Positions 6,992 to 14,151 of a DNA stretch of 20,535 nt are shown piece by piece. How positions within the stretch are numbered: position 1 is the stretch's first letter; the number at the start of each line of letters is the position of its first letter. The notes below the pieces were generated by a model, which made no database searches, had not been told where the DNA came from, and saw only the letters and a list, made by a program, of their open reading frames with translations. This DNA is from Neisseriales bacterium. GTDB taxonomy: Bacteria > Pseudomonadota > Gammaproteobacteria > Burkholderiales > UBA11063. The position numbers and the translations under genes were made by a program. The stretch spans positions 1-20,535 of the forward strand of contig SSGY01000112.1 in the NCBI GenBank assembly GCA_008017145.1, read 5' to 3'.

Positions 6992-7897
6992 CTAACGGGT
7001 AATTTCATTAATGACGATTTTACTTGCTTTGGCAATTACTTCGTCCTGCGGTTTGGCATCTTTTTTATCCTGAGTAAAGTAAATCACTATCACAATTGGT
7101 TTGGCATGCGGTGGCCAAATTACGGCAATATCATTGGTGGTTCCGTAATCGCCGGTTCCGGTTTTGTCGCCGACAATCCAACCCTGCGGTACTCCAGCAC
7201 GAATTCTTTTATCACCGGTGGTATTACCCTTGAGCCATTGTTGCAAGAGTTGTTGTTGCGGTAGCATTAGTGACGATTCTAAGACTAACTTTTGCAAACT
7301 AGCGGCCATTGCCGTTGGCGTAGTAGTATCACGAATATCGCCGGGGATGGCGCTATTTAATTGCGGTTCACTGCGGACTAGATTAAATTTATCATCACCC
7401 ATACTTCTAGCATATGATGTTACTGCTTGTGGTCCGCCAAGTAACTGTAATAACTGATTCATTGCACCGTTATCACTATAAGCAATTGCCGCTTGAGATA
7501 AAGCACTAACACTCATGCCATCTTTAATATGTTGTCCAGAGATTGGCGCATAGCCACTGCTCTCGGTGTCTTGTTTGCTATAGTGAAGCTGACGCAGCAT
7601 TAATTGCGGATTACTTTCACTGGCTTTCAAAATAGCACCGACAACCATTACCTTACCAGTGCTACAAAAAGGAAACAGCTCATTGCCACGATATTCTAGT
7701 TGTTGATTATTAGCAGTATTGATTGCCATAATACCCAAGCGACCATTGACGCTAGATTCCAGCTGAGCAAATTTAGTTTGGTATGTGGTGCCACTCTCGC
7801 TTATTAGTGGCATACTGCTATTGCTAGCAGCGAATGCTAGGGACACCGTTGTTGTTGATATCAATATCAGTAATTTCAATTTATTCCAAGCGCCCAT
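6992..7897 (-). CDS. bla: Class A beta-lactamase, CTX-M-like (Ambler class A)
   Basis: This serine beta-lactamase is exported to the periplasm, where it hydrolyses penicillins and probably some cephalosporins. It has a signal peptide with likely cleavage near AFA-AS (residues 21-25). The catalytic set is complete: Ser79-Thr-Gly-Lys82 (Ambler S70-x-x-K73), Ser141-Asp-Asn143 (SDN), Glu177 with Asn181 in the omega loop (E166/N170), and Lys245-Thr-Gly247 (KTG). Cys78 before the serine and KTGTGDYGTTND are close to CTX-M and related class A enzymes. The partner Cys238 of the class A carbapenemases is absent. The RBS GGAG lies 6 bases before the ATG. It is the second gene after the MFS exporter (34-bp gap). 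No ampR-like regulator adjoins it. The spectrum of activity is not predictable from this alone. Confidence 0.93.
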   Translation of the reverse strand: MGAWNKLKLLILISTTTVSLAFAASNSSMPLISESGTTYQTKFAQLESSVNGRLGIMAINTANNQQLEYRGNELFPFCSTGKVMVVGAILKASESNPQLMLRQLHYSKQDTESSGYAPISGQHIKDGMSVSALSQAAIAYSDNGAMNQLLQLLGGPQAVTSYARSMGDDKFNLVRSEPQLNSAIPGDIRDTTTPTAMAASLQKLVLESSLMLPQQQLLQQWLKGNTTGDKRIRAGVPQGWIVGDKTGTGDYGTTNDIAVIWPPHAKPIVIVIYFTQDKKDAKPQDEVIAKASKIVINEITR

Positions 7898-7931
7898 TCT
7901 TTACTCCAATTTTTTAGGTTTATAAACTTAA

Positions 7932-9167
7932 TTAAGCAAACAGCTGGCGTAATTTTCTCATGAGAATGATAGTTGGAACAAAAAACATTATGCTTACACC
8001 AATTAACCCGTAAAGTGCGCTACTATGAAATATAGCAACTAAGCTAATGGCAATACTAGCACAAGCAAATTGCATTGCTGAAGACATACCTAATGCTAAA
8101 GCGCCACGTTCTTTAAAATGTTCTAAAATCTTAACTTGTGCTGGTGCAATAATCAGCGCTGATGCCGCACGCATGATGATTACACCAGTTGTAACACTGA
8201 TAATAATCGCTGATTTATTAGCAAGTATAACACTACTAATTAGAATAATTAAACCAATTAGACTGGTGTAAATACCAATATTCATAATTTTGATTGGAGT
8301 AAAATGACGTTTATTGAGGATCATCATTAGGGAATTACCAGCAAAATAACCCATCGCAATAATAATAAACAAATAAGAGTATATCAATGGTGTCATCTGC
8401 AAGGTATCAATAAATAAATAGCTGGAAATACCAATAAATACAAAATAAATTGCAAAAGTAAAGGCATTAAAAACAGTAAGATAAACACAAACCTGATCTT
8501 TGAGTAAACTAAAATAATCTTTAGTGTAGTGAAGAAGTGATTTGAGCTGTTTAATTGGAGTCGTGTTAGTTTCCTGAATAATAAAATAGCCAATGATTAG
8601 CATTATTATGCCACCGATCCCGCTTAAATCAAAACAACTTCTCCAGCCCCAGTATTCCGCTAACACCGCTCCAATACTTGGTGCTATTGCCGGAGATAAG
8701 ACTATACCCATGGTTAAAATTCCAGTTGCATGAACCTGCTCTTTGGCATTCATCGTGTCTTTTAATACCAGACGTGGTACGATTGCAAGAAACCCGCAAC
8801 CAATTGCTTGAATAATCCGAAAAAATATTACCATATGAATGGAATTTGATGCCCCAATTAGAAATGAAGCTAGAGTGAAAGCAAGAACTCCAGCTAGTAT
8901 GGTTTTTTTGCGCCCAAAGCGATTACTTAATATCCCGGTAAATAGCACTGATACTGCCATTGCCAGTGTATAAAATGAAATGGTTAGATTTACCAAGTTT
9001 GGGGATGCATTGAAATCTTTTGCCATTTGGGGTAATGATGAAACATAAATATCGGTTGATGATACCCCGAGTAATGTTATTCCTAGTGCAAACCAAACAA
9101 ATAATGCTGGATTAAATTTTTTATTTACGGAGTTTTGATTAATTTTATTAGTTAGTTGATATGACAT
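7932..9167 (-). CDS. MFS drug exporter, Bcr/CflA family
   Basis: This is a 12-helix inner-membrane proton antiporter of the DHA1 class, probably exporting drugs or metabolites. Evidence: LPQMAKDF in the first periplasmic loop, the motif A segment GILSNRFGRKKTIL between helices 2 and 3, and RIIQAIGCGFLAIVPRLVLKD, the typical Bcr/CflA motif B region with its Arg. The length of 411 residues is normal and the frame is intact. The start is supported by AGGTG just before the ATG on the minus strand. It leads the beta-lactamase gene in a probable two-gene operon and is divergent from the nitrilase gene at 9316. The substrate is unknown. Confidence 0.88.
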   Translation of the reverse strand: MSYQLTNKINQNSVNKKFNPALFVWFALGITLLGVSSTDIYVSSLPQMAKDFNASPNLVNLTISFYTLAMAVSVLFTGILSNRFGRKKTILAGVLAFTLASFLIGASNSIHMVIFFRIIQAIGCGFLAIVPRLVLKDTMNAKEQVHATGILTMGIVLSPAIAPSIGAVLAEYWGWRSCFDLSGIGGIIMLIIGYFIIQETNTTPIKQLKSLLHYTKDYFSLLKDQVCVYLTVFNAFTFAIYFVFIGISSYLFIDTLQMTPLIYSYLFIIIAMGYFAGNSLMMILNKRHFTPIKIMNIGIYTSLIGLIILISSVILANKSAIIISVTTGVIIMRAASALIIAPAQVKILEHFKERGALALGMSSAMQFACASIAISLVAIFHSSALYGLIGVSIMFFVPTIILMRKLRQLFA

Positions 9168-9315
9168 GATACACCTATATTCTAAAATATCTTAGCGTTA
9201 TTGTAGGCTATTCAACTGAAAATATTAACCTTCCAAAATGGATATTTATAATTGGTTTAGATTTAACGCTTATGTATGTTAAAATCTCAGACAGGTTTAA
9301 CTATCAGGAGTATTC
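9168..9315. promoter_or_regulatory. Divergent promoter region between exporter and nitrilase genes
   Basis: These 148 bp must hold both start regions. On the plus strand TTTAGA (9256-9261) and TAAAAT (9280-9285), with an 18-bp spacer, are a plausible weak promoter, followed by the RBS AGGAG (9306-9310). A spaced 7-bp inverted repeat AGCGTTA (9194-9200) / TAACGCT (9264-9270) may be chance. The minus-strand promoter is not clear. Confidence 0.35.
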
Positions 9316-11187
9316 ATGAAAAATACTGTAATAGCATTATTAATAGCATCGCTCTATACCGTAGCTCAAGCACAAGAGATTAAAGTTGCTTCGGTGGAAT
9401 TTAATCCGCAATTCATGCAATTAGATAGCAATATTACTGGCATTGTTAACGCAATTATTCCTGCTGCAAAAAATGGTGCCAAATTAATAGTGCTCCCTGA
9501 GGCAGCAACTACAGGCTATATTTACAAAGACCAAGCTCAAATTGAACCATATTTGGACACTATCCCAGGAAAAACTACTGCAGCAATTGCCAAACTTAGC
9601 AAACAATATCATACTTATGTCGCAGTTGGAATTATTGAAAAAGATCCAGATACTGGTAAGGTTTATAATTCTGCAGCATTGATTGGACCTGATGGATATA
9701 TTGGTAAATATCGTAAAAATCAGTTAAATCCCAGCGACAACCTCTATGCATCGCGCGGTAATTTAAGTTTTCCAGTGTTTGATACTGAAATTGGGAAAAT
9801 TGCGTTGGTTATCTGTTATGATGACATGCATTTGCAGTCATTATTATTACCAGATCTGCGTGGGGCAGATATATTGGCATATATTACTTCGTCGGATATT
9901 TTGCCAAAATTTGAGCAGGGCAGTAATAGTAATCATTCTACGATTGGTAATATTTCTTCGGTTTCTGGCTGGATTGGAATGAATATTGTTGCCAGCAATC
10001 GCACTGGAAATGAAAGTAATCCCGAAACGGGTGGTGTTACTCATTTTGTTGGTGGGGCTTCTATTTGGAGTAATCAAGGTAAACGTTTGGCTGCAGCACC
10101 AGTATCAACTTGGACTAATCCAGGAGCTCCGCAGACAATTTATGCAACAATTGACACAGCTAAGAGCAATCCGCAAAAAGATTATTGGTTAAAGCATCGC
10201 CGCCATGAACTTTATCAGGATTATAATTACTATCGTTCACCAGTAGACCCAATGGCTAATTTCAAACCACAACAAATATCATCCTTATTAGTTCAATACC
10301 AGCCGGGAAATAGTATTGATAAAAATTATGCCAAAATCGAAAAATTAATTAGCCAAAGTCAGGAGGTGTTTAATCTGGTAGTGCTTCCATACAATTCATT
10401 GATTGGAAATGTGGAACTTAATTCAGAGAATATTTCTAAATATGCAGAAACATTAAATGGCTATAGCTATAATCTGGCAGCCAAGCTAGCTAAGCAGTAC
10501 AAAACGTTTTTATTGTTCAGTATGCCAGAAGCCGATGGTAGTAAGTACTATGAGACTGCAATATTGTTTGATTATAATGGTAAGCAGGTCGGTATATATC
10601 GCAAAGCTCATCTAAATGATACAGAGCAACTTTGGGCTAGTGCTGGTAATGATTTACCTATTCTTAAGACTGAGCTTGGCAGGGTTGCAGTAATGCTCAA
10701 TGATGAAACTAGGATTCCTGAACTTGCTGACATTTATGCACTTAAACGTGCCGATATGATTTTGGTTCCAGCTAGTTACAATGGTAAAGATTATGGTGGA
10801 AAAATTGATATTCCAAGAGGTTTAGTGCCAGATAGTAGTAATCATGGAATGTTTGTTTGGTATGATATTGCCAAGTATTCGCAAGCATATACATTGATAG
10901 CAAATTATATTGATGGGACACACGATGACAGCGGTCAAAGTGCAGTTTATTCACTCGTCCCAGAAGATGGTTATTATCCACCACAAATAGCACCGCAAAA
11001 ACCAATTGCCTATTTTGCGAGCTTTACTACCCATGCTAACCCAACTTTATGGCAAAATCAGGAGCGCTTAATTGCTGGACGACGTGATGATTTGGCAGCA
11101 CCGTTAACATTGGACGAAAATAGCACGTGTTTTAAAGAGTGGCAGCAAAATAGTGCTAGTAGCAATTTATGTAAAAATCAACACTGA
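9316..11187 (+). CDS. Secreted tandem carbon-nitrogen hydrolase (nitrilase superfamily) with degenerate second domain
   Basis: Nitrilase-superfamily enzymes hydrolyse C-N bonds of amides, ureas or nitriles. A signal peptide of about 19 residues (cut near AQA-QE) predicts export. Domain 1 (about 22-300) has the full Glu-Lys-Cys triad: Glu62 in VLPEAATTGY, Lys134 in KYRKNQL and Cys167 in ALVICYDD. Domain 2 (about 310-590) keeps the same fold landmarks, but Tyr359 stands where Glu is expected (VLPYNSLIGN), Lys430 is kept (IYRKAHL), and Asn462 replaces the Cys (VAVMLNDE). So domain 2 is probably catalytically dead and structural or ligand-binding. At 623 residues it is about twice the usual length. 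RBS AGGAG lies 5 bases before the ATG. The substrate is unknown. It stands alone on its strand. Confidence 0.85.
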   Translation: MKNTVIALLIASLYTVAQAQEIKVASVEFNPQFMQLDSNITGIVNAIIPAAKNGAKLIVLPEAATTGYIYKDQAQIEPYLDTIPGKTTAAIAKLSKQYHTYVAVGIIEKDPDTGKVYNSAALIGPDGYIGKYRKNQLNPSDNLYASRGNLSFPVFDTEIGKIALVICYDDMHLQSLLLPDLRGADILAYITSSDILPKFEQGSNSNHSTIGNISSVSGWIGMNIVASNRTGNESNPETGGVTHFVGGASIWSNQGKRLAAAPVSTWTNPGAPQTIYATIDTAKSNPQKDYWLKHRRHELYQDYNYYRSPVDPMANFKPQQISSLLVQYQPGNSIDKNYAKIEKLISQSQEVFNLVVLPYNSLIGNVELNSENISKYAETLNGYSYNLAAKLAKQYKTFLLFSMPEADGSKYYETAILFDYNGKQVGIYRKAHLNDTEQLWASAGNDLPILKTELGRVAVMLNDETRIPELADIYALKRADMILVPASYNGKDYGGKIDIPRGLVPDSSNHGMFVWYDIAKYSQAYTLIANYIDGTHDDSGQSAVYSLVPEDGYYPPQIAPQKPIAYFASFTTHANPTLWQNQERLIAGRRDDLAAPLTLDENSTCFKEWQQNSASSNLCKNQH

Positions 11188-11231
11188 GAATAACTAATTG
11201 GTTTTACCTTTTAAATATAAAATTATTGTAT

Positions 11232-11576
11232 CTATCCCTCGTGTTGGATAATCCAGTCAACTTTTTGTGAATCATTTTGGTTGCGCTTCATAAGGGCTGT
11301 AGCTAGACGCTTAGTAATTTGTTCACCTCTAGTTTGAGTTTCGATATAATTAACTACAATAGTGTCGTTAGTTTCATAAATTTTTTGAAAGCTCTCAATT
11401 TTTTCTTGATGATTTGGGTATGCTCCTCGGATTGACGGTGCCCAATCACTACTAAGTTCATTAAATGTCAAAGTTTTAGTTTCGAACGTGATTAGTCTGA
11501 AGCATGGATCAAATCTATCTAAAAGTATTGTAGCTGATAATTCAGGATTTTCACCGTGAAACCATTGTTCAATCAT
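11232..11576 (-). CDS. Small NTF2-like (DUF4440-type) protein
   Basis: This 114-residue protein shows the pattern of single-domain NTF2/SnoaL-like proteins. It has an N-terminal helix (EQWFHGENPE), LLDRFDPCFRLIT on the first strand, FNELSSDW as a helix, then strands around DTIVVNYIETQTRG, ITKRLATALMKR and WIIQHEG. The terminal W-x3-HE pattern is typical of DUF4440 members. The function is unknown; many relatives are small-molecule-binding or uncharacterised. The ATG at 11576 lacks a good RBS. Upstream in frame the codons read IIRFHE, then a TAA, then an ATG at 11603, so the natural start may have been lost to a nonsense codon. It is convergent with the nitrilase gene (44-bp gap, no terminator seen). 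Confidence 0.6.
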   Translation of the reverse strand: MIEQWFHGENPELSATILLDRFDPCFRLITFETKTLTFNELSSDWAPSIRGAYPNHQEKIESFQKIYETNDTIVVNYIETQTRGEQITKRLATALMKRNQNDSQKVDWIIQHEG

Positions 11577-11682
11577 CTCATGAAAACGAATAATTTCTTA
11601 CATTTTGAATAAAAGTCACTATTTGAGCAATTGTGTGATAACTGCATAATAATTCTCAGGATACAATACCTGCAATGATGCC

Positions 11683-11968
11683 TCAATTATGATTTTTAAT
11701 AATATTTTGTAATTCGTCTATTTTCTTTAAAATTTCGTTTTCATCTTGACTCTTGACTGCATTTAAGAGACACATCTGCATATGGGTTTTCAAAATATTT
11801 TGTTCGATGCCTTTGATAGCGGATCGTGCTGCTTTTAGTTGTGTAGAAGTTCAACACAATAACGTTGATCTTCAATCATTTTTTTACACTTTCCAATTGT
11901 CCAATAGCACGATCTAATTTACTAATCTCTGTTTTATGGCTAGGATGCGAAATGACATTATTATGCAT
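11683..11968 (-). pseudogene. csoR: CsoR-family Cu(I)-sensing repressor, broken by two frameshifts
   Basis: On the minus strand the ATG at 11968 opens a 30-residue frame (MHNNVISHPSHK to LESVKK) that ends at TGA. The next residues (MIEDQRYCVELL) are in a second frame, and the rest (TQLKAARSAIKGIEQNILK, then THMQMC to IIKNHN, stop) is in a third. Adding one base in the A7 run (11879-11885) and one near 11844/11845 restores a 95-residue CsoR/FrmR-family (DUF156) protein. The repaired sequence has Cys-x24-His-x3-Cys, exactly the spacing of the Cu(I) ligands of CsoR (Cys36, His61, Cys65 in Mycobacterium tuberculosis). An RBS-like AAGGA precedes the ATG. The gene is divergent from the copper efflux operon. 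Sequencing error cannot be excluded, but two independent indels favour a real pseudogene. Confidence 0.82.
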
Positions 11969-11982
11969 ATTGTTTCCTTTTG

Positions 11983-12020
11983 TGATATACTATCGAAAAT
12001 ATACTCCAGTGGGGTATATT
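11983..12020. promoter_or_regulatory. Copper operon promoter with CsoR-like operator
   Basis: TGATATACT (11983-11991) is an extended -10 reading toward the efflux genes, which puts the start near 11998. There lies a 23-bp dyad: left arm AATATACTCC (11998-12007), spacer AGT, right arm GGGGTATATT (12011-12020). The arms match at 9 of 10 positions. A G/C-rich centre flanked by ATA/TAT is the layout of CsoR-family operators (TACCCC...GGGGTA type). It would also cover the start region of the divergent repressor gene. Confidence 0.72.
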
Positions 12021-12022
12021 TG

Positions 12023-12072
12023 GTATATTATTATATGCTATAAAAACATATTATAGCGAAATAATAATATAC
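12023..12072 (+). promoter_or_regulatory. Nested stem-loop in the copper operon leader
   Basis: An 11-bp perfect inverted repeat, GTATATTATTA (12023-12033) with TAATAATATAC (12062-12072), encloses a second perfect 6-bp repeat, GCTATA (12037-12042) with TATAGC (12052-12057). The two are nearly concentric. It would form in the 5' untranslated RNA, about 55 bases before the first start codon. It is A/U-rich, with no U-tract after it, so it is not an obvious terminator. Role unknown. Confidence 0.5.
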
Positions 12073-12127
12073 GTTGAACAGTATTTTTACCATGTTTTTT
12101 ATTTATTTAAACTTTAAAGGACTTATT

Positions 12128-12337
12128 ATGTACAAATTAAACTTGACGATTACAAAAAAATTAACTATTGTTTTAGCTGGCATGTTTAGCATTGCTTGGG
12201 CTGCTGATAATATGAATGGGATGAATATGTCAGGCATGGACATGTCCAATATGAAAGGAATGAGTAGTGGCACACACTCTAAAACAAAACATCAACAAAT
12301 GAAACATTCTGCTAGTGGAACAAATTCACAAAAATAA
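12128..12337 (+). CDS. Small secreted Met/His-rich peptide, probable periplasmic copper binder
   Basis: The peptide has 69 residues. A basic start and hydrophobic segment (about 10-25, ending AWA-AD) form a signal peptide. The mature part is only about 43 residues and contains MNGMNMSGMDMSNMKGM (29-45), a dense array of MxxM and MxM motifs, then several His and Lys. Such Met clusters bind Cu(I) or Ag(I) in the periplasm. The start is chosen because AAAGGA (12116-12121) sits 6 bases before this ATG, whereas an upstream in-frame TTG at 12074 has neither RBS nor signal peptide. It is the first gene of the efflux operon, 23 bp before the adaptor gene. It may feed copper to the pump, like CusF, but it has no CusF fold (inference). 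Confidence 0.75.
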   Translation: MYKLNLTITKKLTIVLAGMFSIAWAADNMNGMNMSGMDMSNMKGMSSGTHSKTKHQQMKHSASGTNSQK

Positions 12338-12360
12338 TATTTTAATTTAAGGGACTAACC

Positions 12361-14142
12361 ATGCTCGCATATTTTGCCAATATTGCAATAATTCCGAATA
12401 TTCATCCAGCTTTAGTTCATTTTACGATTGCTTTACTGAGTATTTCATTTATCTTTCAAAGTGTTTATTATTTTGGTAAAACTCATTACCCACAAAAGAT
12501 GTGGATAAAAGAAATGGAAATTGTTGGTAGATGGAGTTTATGGTTAACCCTGTTTTTTTCTATATTAACCGTACTGGCTGGATTGCATGCCTACTACACT
12601 GTGCCACATGATGAAGATGGTCATTTAGCTATGGGTATTCATAAAAATTCAGCAATAGTTACCTTTAGCTTGATTATAATAACAAGTGTTTTATCTATTT
12701 TACAATTTAGAAAACGTTGTGATACCAGTTTAACCGTTGTTATTCTGTTAGCAATTACTCAAATCTCTGCATTAACTACCGCATATTTGGGAGCAGAAGT
12801 AGTCTTTCGTTATGGCGTTGGTGTCATTAAAGCACAAACCACAGAAATGATGGTGGGTCACAATCATCATGATCATGATCATGATCATGCAGATAACTCA
12901 GATGATAACGTTCATAATATAAAAGATAAATCTTTAAGCAGTAATACTAAGTCAGCAGACAAAATCCCATTGTATTGGATAGACCCAATGGAACCTAAAG
13001 TACATTACCCTAAAGGTGGAACCTCACCAATGGGTATGGAGTTAGAACCAGTCTACCCCAAAGATAATGACGAAGAATTACCGACTAATTCAATTAAACT
13101 ACCAGCCAGTTACATTAGTAATCTCGGTGTAAAAACTAGCATAGTTCAATCTGGAACAGGAGATAATTCATTTATATCTTACGCCAACGTTGAATCTAAT
13201 GAAACTAAAGTCTCATTTATAACTAGTTATGCCAATGGTTGGGTACGTAAGCTAGTAGCTAAGACCCCACAAATGCCAATAAAAAAAGGGCAATTATTAG
13301 CTCAAATTTTCTCACCAACAATTATCAATGCCGAAAATGAGTATCAATCAGCTTTAATTAGTAAAAACGAAGCTACTATTATCGCCGCAAAAAATAAACT
13401 GTTGACCCTCCATGTTGATCCTATTCAAATTAATGCAATCACGGCAACAACTCCGGTTAATCAGTTAATTAATATTTATGCGCCTCAAAATGGTATATTA
13501 ACTAGCCTTAATATTCGAGAGGGAGACTATATTACACCAGATAAGCAACTTTTTGCCTTAACTGATTTATCATCTGTTTGGATGATAGCGAATGTATTTG
13601 AGAAACAAGTCAGTCAGATAAAAGTTGGTATGCCGGTTAAAGTTAACATCAGTGGTGTACTCGGGCGTGACTGGTCTGGAAAAGTAGATTATGTTTATCC
13701 TCAATTAGATGATGCAACGCGAACAATTCGAGTGAGAGTCGTGCTAAATAATCCAGATTTTGTTTTAAAACCAGGTATGTATGGAAGCGTTCTATTTAAT
13801 AGCAGTAATAAAGCTACTACCTTACTCGTTCCAACGCAAGCCATTATTATGAGCACTTCTGAAAATCGGGTTGTGGTAGCTCTTGGTGATGGAGTATTCC
13901 AAGTTCGAAAAATAATAATTGGAAATGAAATAGGTGAAATGACTCAAATTATTAGTGGCTTATCTAGTGGTGAACAAGTAGTTAGTAATGGCGAATTTAT
14001 GTTAGATTCAGAGGCGAGCTTAAGTGCTGGTATCAGTCGAATTGACAGTTCAAGTCCTCAAGTTATTTCATCATCACCTAAAACCGAATCTACTATGAGC
14101 GGAATGGACATGTCAAACATGAAAACTGGACATAGTCATTAG
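12361..14142 (+). CDS. cusB: CusB-like RND adaptor fused to an N-terminal DUF2231 membrane domain
   Basis: This is the periplasmic adaptor of a Cu(I)/Ag(I) RND pump with an unusual membrane front end. Residues 1-146 form a DUF2231-like domain: IHPALVHF (14-21) and four hydrophobic helices (about 17-38, 58-79, 97-116, 124-144). Basic loops after helices 1 and 3 and an acidic, His-containing loop after helix 2 predict both ends in the periplasm, which suits the adaptor part. Then come a His/Asp tract HNHHDHDHDH (167-176), a CusB-type heavy-metal-binding segment (YWIDPMEP to GMELEPVY, about 205-230) and HlyD-like barrel-sandwich, hairpin and beta-barrel domains (about 245-560). The C-terminus repeats the Met motif MSGMDMSNMK (579-588), then GHSH. 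RBS AAGGGA at 12349-12354. At 593 residues it is longer than E. coli CusB (about 407). Confidence 0.88.
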   Translation: MLAYFANIAIIPNIHPALVHFTIALLSISFIFQSVYYFGKTHYPQKMWIKEMEIVGRWSLWLTLFFSILTVLAGLHAYYTVPHDEDGHLAMGIHKNSAIVTFSLIIITSVLSILQFRKRCDTSLTVVILLAITQISALTTAYLGAEVVFRYGVGVIKAQTTEMMVGHNHHDHDHDHADNSDDNVHNIKDKSLSSNTKSADKIPLYWIDPMEPKVHYPKGGTSPMGMELEPVYPKDNDEELPTNSIKLPASYISNLGVKTSIVQSGTGDNSFISYANVESNETKVSFITSYANGWVRKLVAKTPQMPIKKGQLLAQIFSPTIINAENEYQSALISKNEATIIAAKNKLLTLHVDPIQINAITATTPVNQLINIYAPQNGILTSLNIREGDYITPDKQLFALTDLSSVWMIANVFEKQVSQIKVGMPVKVNISGVLGRDWSGKVDYVYPQLDDATRTIRVRVVLNNPDFVLKPGMYGSVLFNSSNKATTLLVPTQAIIMSTSENRVVVALGDGVFQVRKIIIGNEIGEMTQIISGLSSGEQVVSNGEFMLDSEASLSAGISRIDSSSPQVISSSPKTESTMSGMDMSNMKTGHSH

Positions 14143-14151
14143 GAGCGAATA

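Noticed and set aside
6954..7000. Possible hairpin between the YaiI and beta-lactamase genes (CCCGT...ACGGG)
   Set aside because: The arms need a three-base bulge and a long loop, and no U-tract follows; not convincing as a terminator.
7164..7457. Plus-strand open frame inside the beta-lactamase gene
   Set aside because: A shadow of a well-supported gene with all catalytic motifs on the other strand.
11619..11682. Minus-strand peptide reading IEASLQVLYPENYYAVITQLLK before a TAG, just after the repressor pseudogene
   Set aside because: It looks protein-like and might be the remnant of another gene, but about 20 codons without a start or a recognised family are not enough to annotate.
11865..12056. 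Plus-strand 63-residue open frame
   Set aside because: It is antisense to the csoR pseudogene and crosses the operator; no RBS and no family pattern.
12074..12337. Longer form of the Met-rich peptide starting at the TTG at 12074
   Set aside because: No RBS before it, and it would bury the clear signal peptide that starts at 12128 behind a good RBS.
12868..12888. Short tandem repeats considered as a CRISPR or iteron array
   Set aside because: The units are six bases, lie in frame within a His/Asp linker, and have no spacers.
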